The notes beneath the pieces are model-generated. The model searched no databases, was not told the origin of the DNA, and saw only the letters and a program-made list of their open reading frames with translations. This document shows, piece after piece, positions 34,888 to 42,605 of a DNA stretch of 64,000 bases. This DNA is from Coleofasciculus sp937127375 (GTDB lineage Bacteria > Cyanobacteriota > Cyanobacteriia > Cyanobacteriales > Coleofasciculaceae): assembly GCA_040218875.1 (NCBI GenBank), contig JAVJQP010000153.1; one strand, 5' to 3'. The translations under genes were made by a program, and so were the position numbers. Within the stretch, counting starts at the first letter, position 1; each line of letters starts with the position of its first letter.

Positions 34888-36261
34888 TTATAGTTCCTTC
34901 CCCTCCAATACGGCGGCGACACGCAATATCATGGCTTCATGGTAAGGAGCAGCAATAATTTGTACACCTAAGGGTAGAGAACTAGACGATTTAACCGGAA
35001 CCGATAAAACAGGTAATCCAATAAAAGATAAAGGTTGGGTAAACAGTCCCAAATTCGGGCGCACTAATATCTCTTCTCCCCCAATTACCATTGTTTCTTG
35101 ATCGATGCGGGGGGCGACACAAGGCGTAGTTGGTGCGAGAATAATATCTACCGTCTGAAAAAGTTCCTGCACCCTTTGGCGATACCATTGGCGAAACCGT
35201 TGCGCTTGGATGTACCACGAGGCGGGAATTAAAGCCCCCGCTAGAAAACGATCGCGCGTGGCGGGGTCAAAATCTTGTGGACGCGATCGCAAGTTGGCAA
35301 AATGTAAGTTAGCGCCTTCTGTAGCCGTAATAATATAAGCCGCCGCTCTTGCCCGATGCGCTTCCGGTATGCTCACTGTAGCGGTGACATTCAGCGCTTG
35401 GACGACTTTGGCAACAGCATCTAAGGCGTCTGGGGTAGCGCCTTGAGCAAAATAGTCTCCCGCTACCGCAATCCGTAATCCCTCAATTCCTTGTTCGAGT
35501 TGCGGTAAACAAGGTTCTGGAAGACGTTGCGTACATACCGGATCACGTTCATCATGTCCCTGAAGGATATCAAACGCGGTAGCCATATCTCGTACTGATC
35601 GAGTAAACGGACCAATATGATCTAAACTACTGGAAAATAAAATCGCCCCCGCCCGTGATAAACGCCTGTATGTGGGTTTTAAGCCAAAAACTCCGCACAA
35701 TGAAGCCGGAACCCGGATTGAACCATTAGTATCGGAACCCAAAGTAAGGGGAACTAATCCGGCTGCAACCGAAGCGGCGGAACCCCCAGATGAGCCACCA
35801 GAAACGCGAGTCGGATCATGAGGGTTCGGAGTTGCCCCATAATGGCTATTAACCGTCACAAACCCATAAGCATATTCATCCATATTTAACGCCCCCACCA
35901 GCACCGCCCCGGCTTGCTTAAGTCGGGTAACGGCGGTAGCATCGTGGTTCGCTGGGGGATTTTCGGTATTAATTTTTGATCCGGCTAGGGTGGTTAATCC
36001 CGCGATATCAAATAAATTCTTCACCGCAAACGGAACCCCCGCCAAGACGCCAGGAAATTCCCCTCTGCTAATCGCCTGATCCACCCGTTCCGCCTCGGCG
36101 ATTGCCGTGTCAGCGGTAACGGCGGTAAAACAATTTAAGCTAGGATTACGGGCATCAATATGCGCCAAACAATCCCGCGCGATCGCACTGGCGGTTATTT
36201 CACCCTGATAAACGGCTGTAGCTATTCCCACAGCGTCAGCTTGTCTCCAATTAAAGCTCAT
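34888..36261 (-). CDS. AtzE-family amidohydrolase (amidase signature)
   Basis: A 457-residue amidase-signature enzyme of the AtzE group, which hydrolyses amide C-N bonds (1-carboxybiuret in the named member). The Ser-cisSer-Lys triad is present: Lys in GVPFAVKNLFD, the cis-Ser in GGSSGGSAASVAAG and the nucleophile Ser in GSDTNGSIRVPASLCG. Its start overlaps the stop of the AtzG-like gene by four bases (36258-36261), and it abuts the cyclo-ligase gene. In the known complex AtzG is a small subunit that stabilises AtzE, so the overlap supports this name. The physiological substrate in a cyanobacterium is not known. Confidence 0.9.
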   Translation of the reverse strand: MSFNWRQADAVGIATAVYQGEITASAIARDCLAHIDARNPSLNCFTAVTADTAIAEAERVDQAISRGEFPGVLAGVPFAVKNLFDIAGLTTLAGSKINTENPPANHDATAVTRLKQAGAVLVGALNMDEYAYGFVTVNSHYGATPNPHDPTRVSGGSSGGSAASVAAGLVPLTLGSDTNGSIRVPASLCGVFGLKPTYRRLSRAGAILFSSSLDHIGPFTRSVRDMATAFDILQGHDERDPVCTQRLPEPCLPQLEQGIEGLRIAVAGDYFAQGATPDALDAVAKVVQALNVTATVSIPEAHRARAAAYIITATEGANLHFANLRSRPQDFDPATRDRFLAGALIPASWYIQAQRFRQWYRQRVQELFQTVDIILAPTTPCVAPRIDQETMVIGGEEILVRPNLGLFTQPLSFIGLPVLSVPVKSSSSLPLGVQIIAAPYHEAMILRVAAVLEGKEL

Positions 36262-36446
36262 GGTTCAAAGACTGGTGCGGCTTCTATATTATCCGGTAAG
36301 GGAAACTCATTCACCAATTGTGCGATCGCGGCAATGCGAGTAATGTTATCAACAACACCAGGACGGTATTCTGGGTCAATCGGCAAATCAATCAACTCTG
36401 CCATGCGATCGACATATTCACCAAAATCAACGGTTTCTTTAGTCAT
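36258..36446 (-). CDS. AtzG-like small subunit (DUF4089)
   Basis: A 62-residue DUF4089 protein, related to AtzG, the stabilising small subunit of the AtzE amidase. The helix pattern YVDRMAELIDLPIDPEYRPG and VVDNITRIAAIAQLVNEFPL matches the family. It overlaps the amidase start by ATGA, so the pair is made at fixed ratio. TTCCCTG heptamer repeats (36471-36533) fill the region just upstream. Confidence 0.88.
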   Translation of the reverse strand: MTKETVDFGEYVDRMAELIDLPIDPEYRPGVVDNITRIAAIAQLVNEFPLPDNIEAAPVFEP

Positions 36447-36470
36447 AACTTCATCAGTGTTGAGTTTCTC

Positions 36471-36533
36471 TTCCCTGTTCCCTGTTTCCTGTTCCCTGTT
36501 TCCTGTTCCCTGTTCCCTGTTCCCTGTTCCCTA
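36471..36533. repeat. TTCCCTG heptamer repeat tract
   Basis: Nine tandem heptamers alternating TTCCCTG and TTTCCTG. This is the short tandem repeat type (STRR) common in filamentous cyanobacteria. Related tracts are at 15782-15809 and 42027-42049. A 60-codon frame across it is an artefact. Confidence 0.9.
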
Positions 36534-36566
36534 ACCAATGACGAATGACAAAGGACAAATGACCAT

Positions 36567-38141
36567 TTAAATAACAAACGCTTCCTTAGGATAATTATTC
36601 CACGTTTGGTGACATCGTTCAGCAATAAATGGTTGAACTCGGAACTTCGGCGGATTACCCTCTAGAACATCAATTCGTAAAAATGAATAGAGTCGCTGCT
36701 TTTTAGAACCATGACCATGGCGTCCCGCATAAAAGTGCGATCGCGCCACCAAATGGGAGGGATTATTGTCAATAAACCCAACGGATTCCGTAATCTCTGA
36801 CCCTTCTTTCCGTTGACGGCGTAAACTATGACCACTCCCACCACAAATAATCCAGGGCATATCAGAATCCGCATGTCCAGTATCCACCGTTTCTAGATAT
36901 TCTAAACAGTGGGCATGACCAGTTAACACCAAATCTACCAAAGGACGCCCCTGTGCTAAATCACCCACCTCCGTCGCCACAGCATCCAAAACTTGGCGCA
37001 GGCGGCGGCGAACTGCCCTTGTTTGCGCCTGTTGCCATTTAGTGGCTTCAGTCACATAAGGAGGATGATGCAGATAAATCACTCGTCCTCTTACCTCGTC
37101 GGTATGCCAAGACTGGATTAGCCGTTGTCGCAGCCAGTCCAATTGTTCAAAATCAATCGTGTTTTCTTCATTTGATGCCAATTGTTTATTAATATCCAAG
37201 CTTAGTTCATCAATTTGCTCTAATTTCACATTCAAATCATCAAGCTGTTCCGCCTCTTCCGGGTTATCCGCATCCAAAGTATTGGAGGTTTCCATAAGTT
37301 GTTGTTTTTCGGCTTCTAATTCATCTCGTCTCTGTTCTAAAAGATGGCGAAAGGCTTTCCCTTCTGGAGTGTTGGGAATCGGTGCGGGGTCGTTAAAGGT
37401 ATTGGAATCGAGGGCGAAAAAGTCAATTCCACCACTACGGAACGTATAATAACGGTTCGGTAAGCGGGTAAATTCTCCGGGTTGATAGCGCAAGCAACGT
37501 CCTGTATCCGTCTTCGCCGTATAGTGGTGATCTAAATGATTTTCCAACTGTCCCCATTGCTTCAATGGTTTCAGATAGTCTAAGAATGCTTTAGTATAAG
37601 CTTTGCCCTTATGCGATCCGTGCCAACCAACATTTAGATCGAGTTTAGTCTTAAACAGGTGGCGTAGGGGCCAAGTTACCTGTGCCATAAAGCCATAGAC
37701 CAAGGGTAAATCGTAGTAATCGTGATTTCCAGGGATGGTGAGGAAGGGAAGATTAAACACCATTTGGTCATAAGCAATTTTATGGTGAGAGTCGCCATCG
37801 ACGAGAAACTCGCGGTAGGGTTTAATAAAGTTTTGGGGATAATATTCACTCGAACCTACCTGATATACCACGTCACCGGTATGCAATACAAAGCGGCAGT
37901 TATCGCGGTGATTTAGCATCATTTCCCCAATTTTGCGTTGTGGATCATGTTGTTTGTGAGACCCAAAGCCTGTATCACCGACGACTAAAAAAGAGAACTC
38001 TGGATGATCGGGTTGATCATCGTCTAATACCAGCCGAGTTTGATCAATATCCCGTTCAACGATTAACGGATCTTGCCAGCGAACTCGTTGCTTCATCTGC
38101 TGGATTTTCTCGGCAATAGGGGGATCGGACACAAATTGCAT
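36567..38141 (-). CDS. Calcineurin-like metallophosphoesterase
   Basis: A 524-residue metallophosphoesterase. Metal-binding motifs in order: VVGDTGFGSH near residue 51, LHTGDVVYQVG, PGNHDYYD, HHPPYVTEA and LVLTGHAHCLEY. A charged coiled-coil insertion (ELEAEKQQLMETSNTL, LEQIDELSLDINKQL) interrupts the domain near residues 275-335. There is no signal peptide, so it is probably cytosolic. Substrate unknown. The ATG at 38141 is the natural start. Confidence 0.9.
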   Translation of the reverse strand: MQFVSDPPIAEKIQQMKQRVRWQDPLIVERDIDQTRLVLDDDQPDHPEFSFLVVGDTGFGSHKQHDPQRKIGEMMLNHRDNCRFVLHTGDVVYQVGSSEYYPQNFIKPYREFLVDGDSHHKIAYDQMVFNLPFLTIPGNHDYYDLPLVYGFMAQVTWPLRHLFKTKLDLNVGWHGSHKGKAYTKAFLDYLKPLKQWGQLENHLDHHYTAKTDTGRCLRYQPGEFTRLPNRYYTFRSGGIDFFALDSNTFNDPAPIPNTPEGKAFRHLLEQRRDELEAEKQQLMETSNTLDADNPEEAEQLDDLNVKLEQIDELSLDINKQLASNEENTIDFEQLDWLRQRLIQSWHTDEVRGRVIYLHHPPYVTEATKWQQAQTRAVRRRLRQVLDAVATEVGDLAQGRPLVDLVLTGHAHCLEYLETVDTGHADSDMPWIICGGSGHSLRRQRKEGSEITESVGFIDNNPSHLVARSHFYAGRHGHGSKKQRLYSFLRIDVLEGNPPKFRVQPFIAERCHQTWNNYPKEAFVI

Positions 38142-38242
38142 GATGCTTCACTGCCAAAGGTTTGCGTTTTGAGATTATCGTCCGATATTGAGAATTATCA
38201 TCTATCCTAATGTGGGGATCTCACCAAATCACCGTCAACCCT

Positions 38243-38506
38243 CTAGCGAGGAAAACACTTGCGGAGCATGATTTGACCGACCAAACCATTTTCCTTTGGG
38301 GATGCGAAATGGACAACCTCAATCACCGTAAAGCAGGGTCCGACATCGTGCAGCATCCCTTCAGCAAACGAAATCAACTCGCCGCAGCAGGGTAGACGAG
38401 ATAATTCCACCCGTTCCCCGTTTAAGTCTTCTAACTCCGGTGAATAGTCTTTATGGGATGTTCTGGGGGCGTTCTCGAACATCATTTGTACTTTAACCAG
38501 TTCCAT
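38243..38506 (-). CDS. Small hypothetical protein (87 residues)
   Basis: An 87-residue protein with no recognised domain. ATG 38506 follows AGGAG by ten bases; the longer frame to 38578 lacks a site. The sequence contains RLPCCGELISFAEGMLHDVG and FTVIEVVHFASPKENG, compatible with a small beta-rich fold with a CC pair. It lies 101 bases upstream of the metallophosphoesterase gene on the same strand. Confidence 0.65.
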   Translation of the reverse strand: MELVKVQMMFENAPRTSHKDYSPELEDLNGERVELSRLPCCGELISFAEGMLHDVGPCFTVIEVVHFASPKENGLVGQIMLRKCFPR

Positions 38507-38741
38507 GGGTAACACACTCCTGATCCAACGCCTATATAGATTACCGGAGTTTCGACTAAATCCCAAACCCAACCCCACCCCCTCTAAATTTTCCCAGGAA
38601 TTATCCTCAAGGAGAGGAATTCAGCGATCAAATTAGGCAGGTTAAATGGGAAATAGCTGATACCTGATATTTTTCTCAGCTCAAAGAATTAAACTGGTCA
38701 CTATAGCAACAAATACTGTCTCGTCTATTTTGGAGATCGTG

Positions 38742-39500
38742 ATGAACATGATACACAACAAGCTAGTTGCCACAACATTGGCGGCTGGAGCATCTGTCCT
38801 GAGTTTTGGCATGTTATCTCAACCTGCTGCGGCGATTGATTTAACATTTGTAAGTGAGGGTGACACTGTTCCCGAAGGCTGGACTAACTTGAACTGGACG
38901 GTGGAAGGGAGAGCAGGAGCTAAAGGCTTTGCTGACTGGGAGTTTTCCACCAAAGAAGATGATATCCACACAACCGTTGAGCAATTGCAGTGGAATTGGC
39001 AGAATGATCAAGAAGTGCCATGGCTTTTAAATTGGGATGGGAATACCGTTTCCTTTACCCTGGGTGGGCAAACCATTGCGTTCTACCAAGATAATCCACC
39101 CGCTAAGTCTTTAAATGGATTTTACCTCTGGACACGAGCGACAACGAAATCGGGTAAAGTCGATCCCGGTACTGAAATTTTGCTGAATGTCAACGCTGTT
39201 AACGGAATCGCAGTCGCTCCAGTATCCAGTTCTGCTATTGCACCCCTAGGTGAAGGGAACACCACTATCACAAAGAACTATTTTGCCAGTGATACCTCGA
39301 TTACCTCTCTTTCAGGGATTGCTAATATGAGTTGGCTAGAGGGTTCTCCGAATCCCAACCTAGAGAATGCTCGTTCGCGAGTTGGCTTGAAAATTGAAGG
39401 ATTTTCTTATGCTTCGATACCGGAACCCGGTGCAGTTGCAGGACTAGTGGCGATGGGGATGTTCGGTGTCACTTCTGTACTACGGCGTAAAAAAGCTTAG
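38742..39500 (+). CDS. PEP-CTERM sorting-domain exported protein
   Basis: A 252-residue exported protein. Residues 1-30 are a signal peptide ending QPAAA. The last 25 residues are a PEP-CTERM signal: IPEPGAVAGLVAMGMFGVT then a short RRKK tail, recognised by exosortase and tied to surface polysaccharide. The middle is beta-rich with FADWEFSTKEDDIHT and NGFYLWTRATTKSGKVDPGT; I do not recognise its domain. The start is ATG 38742, six bases after GGAG. It stands alone in divergent orientation to its left neighbour. Confidence 0.9.
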   Translation: MNMIHNKLVATTLAAGASVLSFGMLSQPAAAIDLTFVSEGDTVPEGWTNLNWTVEGRAGAKGFADWEFSTKEDDIHTTVEQLQWNWQNDQEVPWLLNWDGNTVSFTLGGQTIAFYQDNPPAKSLNGFYLWTRATTKSGKVDPGTEILLNVNAVNGIAVAPVSSSAIAPLGEGNTTITKNYFASDTSITSLSGIANMSWLEGSPNPNLENARSRVGLKIEGFSYASIPEPGAVAGLVAMGMFGVTSVLRRKKA

Positions 39501-39765
39501 CATCAATGGCACTGAAAATGTGCCGTTTAGGATCGCCGAAACCTTGATATACCGTAGGGTGGGCATTGCCCACCAGCCTGAACAAGCGTGCCATTAAGTA
39601 GGGGCTTGGTAACCAAGCCCTTACAGGTGGTGTTAGCTTGGGGGCAACTTTGAGTAATTCTTATTTCGTCATCGGATCGCCCCGACAAGCCCTCAGATGG
39701 TTTTTGGACTTAAGCCAACGAGTGCGGCTTTTTTTTATGCTGGAAACAGGAATAATTAAAAAACT
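39501..39765. repeat. Intergenic hairpin repeats
   Basis: GGTGGGC-ATT-GCCCACC (39558-39574; relative at 62304-62320) and GGGCTTGG-TAA-CCAAGCCC (39602-39620). At 39712-39736 AAGCC...GGCTT followed by T8 is terminator-like on the plus strand, about 210 bases past the PEP-CTERM stop. Confidence 0.65.
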
Positions 39766-40713
39766 ATGAATATGACCAGTCATAATCAGCCATCTATTAC
39801 AATTGCCGTCGTTGGTGATGTTCACGATCAGTGGGAAGCCCAAGACGCGATCGCACTCCAAAAGTTGGGGGTTGACTTGGTGCTGTTTGTCGGAGATTTT
39901 GGCAACGAGTCTGTGGGAGTAGTGCAGCGAGTTGCTTCCGTTGATCTGCCCAAAGCGGTAATTCTGGGAAATCACGACGCTTGGTATACCGCATCGGCTT
40001 GGGGACGGAAAAAATGTCCATACAACCGTCAACAGGAAAATTGGTTACACGATCAGTTAGAGGCACTGGGAGATGCCCATGTGGGTTATGGGTATCTGGA
40101 CTTTCCCGAACTTCAACTTTCGGTAGTCGGAGGGCGTCCGTTTAGTTGGGGCGGATCAGCGTGGAAAAATCAAGACTTCTATCGGGATTGGTATGGGGTC
40201 AACAGTTTTGAGGAGTCCGTTGAACGAATTGTCGCCGCCGCCCAAGCCACAGACTACAACAGGATTCTTTTTTTAGGTCACAATGGACCAACGGGGTTAG
40301 GCGAGGAAGCCGAATCGCCTTGTGGCAGGGACTGGCATCCCTTGGGCGGCGATCATGGAGACCCGGATTTTGAAGCCGCGATCGCGCAAGTTCAGGCATT
40401 AGGAAAACAGATTCCCTTGGTTACGTTCGGTCACATGCATCACCGATTACGCCACACAACCAAGCGATTGCGAACGATTGTCAAAACCAGTTCAGAGGGA
40501 ACCGTGTATCTGAATTCAGCCAGTGTGCCCCGAATTGTGCAAACGGAAACAAACCGACTGCGGAATTTTTCGCTGGTGTCTCTGGAAGCGGGTGAGGTTG
40601 CTTCAATTTCTCTCGTTTGGGTGGGAAATGACTATTCTGTCGTACTCGAAGAGTTTCTCTATCGGCATCCTCAACCCGTTAGCGGACAATTTGTTTCCAG
40701 ACACTCGCCATGA
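39766..40713 (+). CDS. TIGR04168-family metallophosphoesterase
   Basis: A 315-residue protein of the TIGR04168 family, a metallophosphoesterase group of cyanobacteria and plastids. Motifs: AVVGDVHDQW, LFVGDFGNESVG, ILGNHDAWYTAS, FLGHNGPTGLG and TFGHMHHRLR. These are the conserved Asp/His/Asn metal ligands. Start at ATG 39766, or six bases later at 39772. The tRNA-Ser gene follows closely at 40744. Biological substrate unknown. Confidence 0.92.
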   Translation: MNMTSHNQPSITIAVVGDVHDQWEAQDAIALQKLGVDLVLFVGDFGNESVGVVQRVASVDLPKAVILGNHDAWYTASAWGRKKCPYNRQQENWLHDQLEALGDAHVGYGYLDFPELQLSVVGGRPFSWGGSAWKNQDFYRDWYGVNSFEESVERIVAAAQATDYNRILFLGHNGPTGLGEEAESPCGRDWHPLGGDHGDPDFEAAIAQVQALGKQIPLVTFGHMHHRLRHTTKRLRTIVKTSSEGTVYLNSASVPRIVQTETNRLRNFSLVSLEAGEVASISLVWVGNDYSVVLEEFLYRHPQPVSGQFVSRHSP

Positions 40714-40743
40714 ACGCTCAGGCTTGGTATTATAGATAAGCCT

Positions 40744-40827
40744 GGAGAGGTGGCAGAGTGGTCGAATGCGCTCGACTTGAAATCGAGTGACCCAAAAGGT
40801 CCGTGGGTTCGAATCCCACCCTCTCCG
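40744..40827 (+). tRNA. tRNA-Ser (UGA anticodon)
   Basis: Acceptor GGAGAGG/CCTCTCC with discriminator G, D stem GCA/TGC, anticodon stem CTCGA/TCGAG with loop CTTGAAA (anticodon TGA), long variable arm GACC-CAAAA-GGTC and T arm GTGGG-TTCGAAT-CCCAC. The long variable arm and anticodon identify serine. CCA is not encoded. Confidence 0.97.
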
Positions 40828-40828
40828 T

Positions 40829-40897
40829 TCCTGTTGGGGAAGCTGGGGAAGCTGGGGGAGCTGGGGGAGCTGGGGAAGCTGGGGAAGCTGGGGGAGC
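40829..40897. repeat. GGGGAAGCT nonamer repeats after tRNA-Ser
   Basis: Six to seven units of GGGGAAGCT/GGGGGAGCT start within three bases of the tRNA end. The same unit occurs at 15690-15722 and inside the GGDEF gene near 49575-49590. Confidence 0.85.
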
Positions 40898-40976
40898 CGA
40901 AATTAAATTAGAATTCTCGGCGATTCGTCTTGATTCCTATCTCCTGTCTCACCTTAACCACCTAAATCGCGAGGGG

Positions 40977-41053
40977 CTACGGCTTCAACCGGAACAAAGT
41001 GGAGGTAAGCCGTAGGGGGAGAGCGGGAAAGACTTCGGCTAAACGCCCGAAGT
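40977..41053 (+). repeat. Hairpins at the left end of the truncated TnpB element
   Basis: CTACGGCTT (40977-40985) pairs with AAGCCGTAG (41007-41015), and ACTTCGG (41032-41038) with CCGAAGT (41047-41053). These look like left-end structures of an IS200/IS605-type element. A TATAAT box overlaps bases 41079-41084. Confidence 0.5.
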
Positions 41054-41092
41054 ATTTCCAGTTATTGCCCGCTAAGTGGTATAATGGCAGCC

Positions 41093-41947
41093 ATGAAACA
41101 AGTCCTCACGATAGTTGTAAAGCTTCAACCCTCCCCTGAGCAGGTGGCCTTCTTAGAGGCAACTCTTCAGGCGTTTGCGGATGCTTGCAACTACGTCAAC
41201 GGACATACAGATCCAAAACTGACCAACAAAATTGCGATTCAATCTTTGACTTATCAAACCATTAAAAGCCAATTCAATTTGGTAGCCAATATGGCAGTCA
41301 GAGCTTGTGCAAGAGTAGCGGCTAACCGAAAGGTAGCCTTTTCAAAAGGCAAGCCTGTTAAAAAGTTTGCCTCAGGCAGTATGGACTGCGATAAGGACTT
41401 GTTTCGACTTCGTGAACACGACTGGACGGTAAGCCTTGCTACTGTTCGCGGTAGAGAGCGAGTTAAATTGAACCCAGGTAACTACCAAAGAGGAAAACTC
41501 AAAGGGAGGAACCCAACTTCATCTCAATTATGTAAGCACCGCGACGGGCAGTTCTACCTGCACATTCAGATCAAGGATACCCCTCCAGACCCAAAAAATA
41601 CCGATAAGGTAATAGGTGTCGATTTAGGGCGTCGCGACATTGCTGTTACCTCAGAGGATCAAAGGTGGGACGGTAAGCCGATTCAGTCGGTGCGAGATAA
41701 GTTTTCCTTTCTTAGAGCATCTCTCCAGAAAAAAGCCTCGAAAGGCACGAGAACAACTCGACGTAGATGTCGAGAAGTTTTGAAACGGTTGTCGGGGAGG
41801 GAGAGGCGTTACCAGCAATGGCTCAACCACAACATCTCCAAAACAGTGGTTAGACGGGCGTGCAAGTTAAACCGAACTATTGAGTATGTTCAGCTTAGCT
41901 TGTTCGATGACTTCAGGGCTACTAAAAACCCAGACCTCAGCTCTTAG
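41093..41947 (+). pseudogene. tnpB: TnpB-type protein, C-terminally truncated (IS200/IS605 family)
   Basis: A 284-residue TnpB with its C-terminal third missing. The N-terminal half is normal (LTIVVKLQPSPEQVAFLEAT), and the first catalytic Asp is kept in VIGVDLGRRDIAV. The frame ends after LNRTIEYVQLSLFDD, so the catalytic Glu, the CxxC zinc finger and the last Asp are absent. ATG 41093 is preferred because the upstream ATG at 41084 overlaps a TATAAT box. No TnpA gene is present. The 3' end is a clean 10-bp hairpin (41928-41958) with the stop codon in its loop. It may be a decayed element, or a nuclease-dead TnpB derivative; no premature stop or frameshift is visible in the remaining part. 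Confidence 0.75.
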
Positions 41948-41958
41948 CAGGTCTGGGT
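41928..41958 (+). ncRNA. Hairpin at the 3' end of the truncated tnpB (possible guide-RNA end)
   Basis: ACCCAGACCT (41928-41937) pairs perfectly with AGGTCTGGGT (41949-41958). The tnpB stop codon (41945-41947) is in the loop. In IS200/IS605 elements the right-end hairpin also ends the guide (omega) RNA, so the bases after 41958 may be a guide. That role is inferred. Confidence 0.5.
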
Positions 41959-42106
41959 AGTTTATGTCAAATTCCTAAAATTCCTACATAACTGATACGG
42001 CTACCAACCCAAGCTGGGACAAATTTGTTCCCTGTTCCCTGTTCCCTTTCCTAACCAAAATGTCCCGCTTTAGACCGATAACCCTGATACTGATAACTGA
42101 TAACTT
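41959..42106. other. Gap with a TTCCCTG tract
   Basis: Bases 42027-42049 are a short TTCCCTG heptamer tract. Otherwise nothing is visible before the DUF3531 gene. Confidence 0.6.
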
Positions 42107-42574
42107 ATGCAGGTAGAGTTTCGCGAGTATAACCCATTCGATTTGTGGATTTGGCTAGAGTTTGCCACTGTTCCTTCCCCCATGGAAAAAGATTATATTG
42201 AAGAGTTATTCAATTCCTGGTTTTACCTAGGGAAATTAGGCGGATTTGATGCCGAGAACCTGCAAGTGCAGGAGACGGGTGTGGATATTAGCTATATGGA
42301 CTATGATCACCGAGAGACAGACAGCACCCTCATGGCGCTGATGCATAATCAAGGAGACTTTGATTATCAGGGAACCTGGGGACGCTGCTGGTTTGACTTA
42401 GGCACATCCGATGCGATCGCACTCGATGTTCTGATCAATGCCCTAAAGCAACTGTCTAAAGAATATGTTCACCTCGAACGAGTCATCATCGGCGGTGAGA
42501 ATGAAGATTGGCCCACAAAAAGCCGTCAAGAGTCTTTATTTTACGAATCCCAGGATAACGGGCGAGTGAGGTGA
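42107..42574 (+). CDS. DUF3531 family protein
   Basis: A 155-residue DUF3531 protein, a family of cyanobacteria and plastids with unknown function. Core segments are VEFREYNPFDLWIWLEFATV, NSWFYLGKLGGFDAENLQ and WGRCWFDLGTSDAIALD. It is cytosolic, with no signal peptide or membrane segment. It lies between the two TnpB genes, with its stop five bases before the 3'-end hairpin of the complete tnpB. That hairpin may also terminate its transcript. Confidence 0.92.
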   Translation: MQVEFREYNPFDLWIWLEFATVPSPMEKDYIEELFNSWFYLGKLGGFDAENLQVQETGVDISYMDYDHRETDSTLMALMHNQGDFDYQGTWGRCWFDLGTSDAIALDVLINALKQLSKEYVHLERVIIGGENEDWPTKSRQESLFYESQDNGRVR

Positions 42575-42578
42575 ACTA

Positions 42579-42605
42579 CTCAGGCTTACTTCGTTGAAGC
42601 CTGAG
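42579..42605 (-). ncRNA. Hairpin at the 3' end of the complete tnpB (possible guide-RNA end)
   Basis: CTCAGGCTT (42579-42587) pairs perfectly with AAGCCTGAG (42597-42605). The tnpB stop (42586-42588) lies at the loop edge. It has the same architecture as 41928-41958. The guide would be read from the bases just beyond 42579 on the minus strand, if the element follows the ISDra2-type layout. Confidence 0.5.

Noticed and set aside
36471..36533. CRISPR array
   Set aside because: The repeats are contiguous 7-bp units without spacers; no cas genes are in the window. The same applies to the tracts at 45129, 47349 and 63977.
36443..36625. Minus-strand 60-codon frame REQGTGNREQ
   Set aside because: Comes from the TTCCCTG heptamer repeat.
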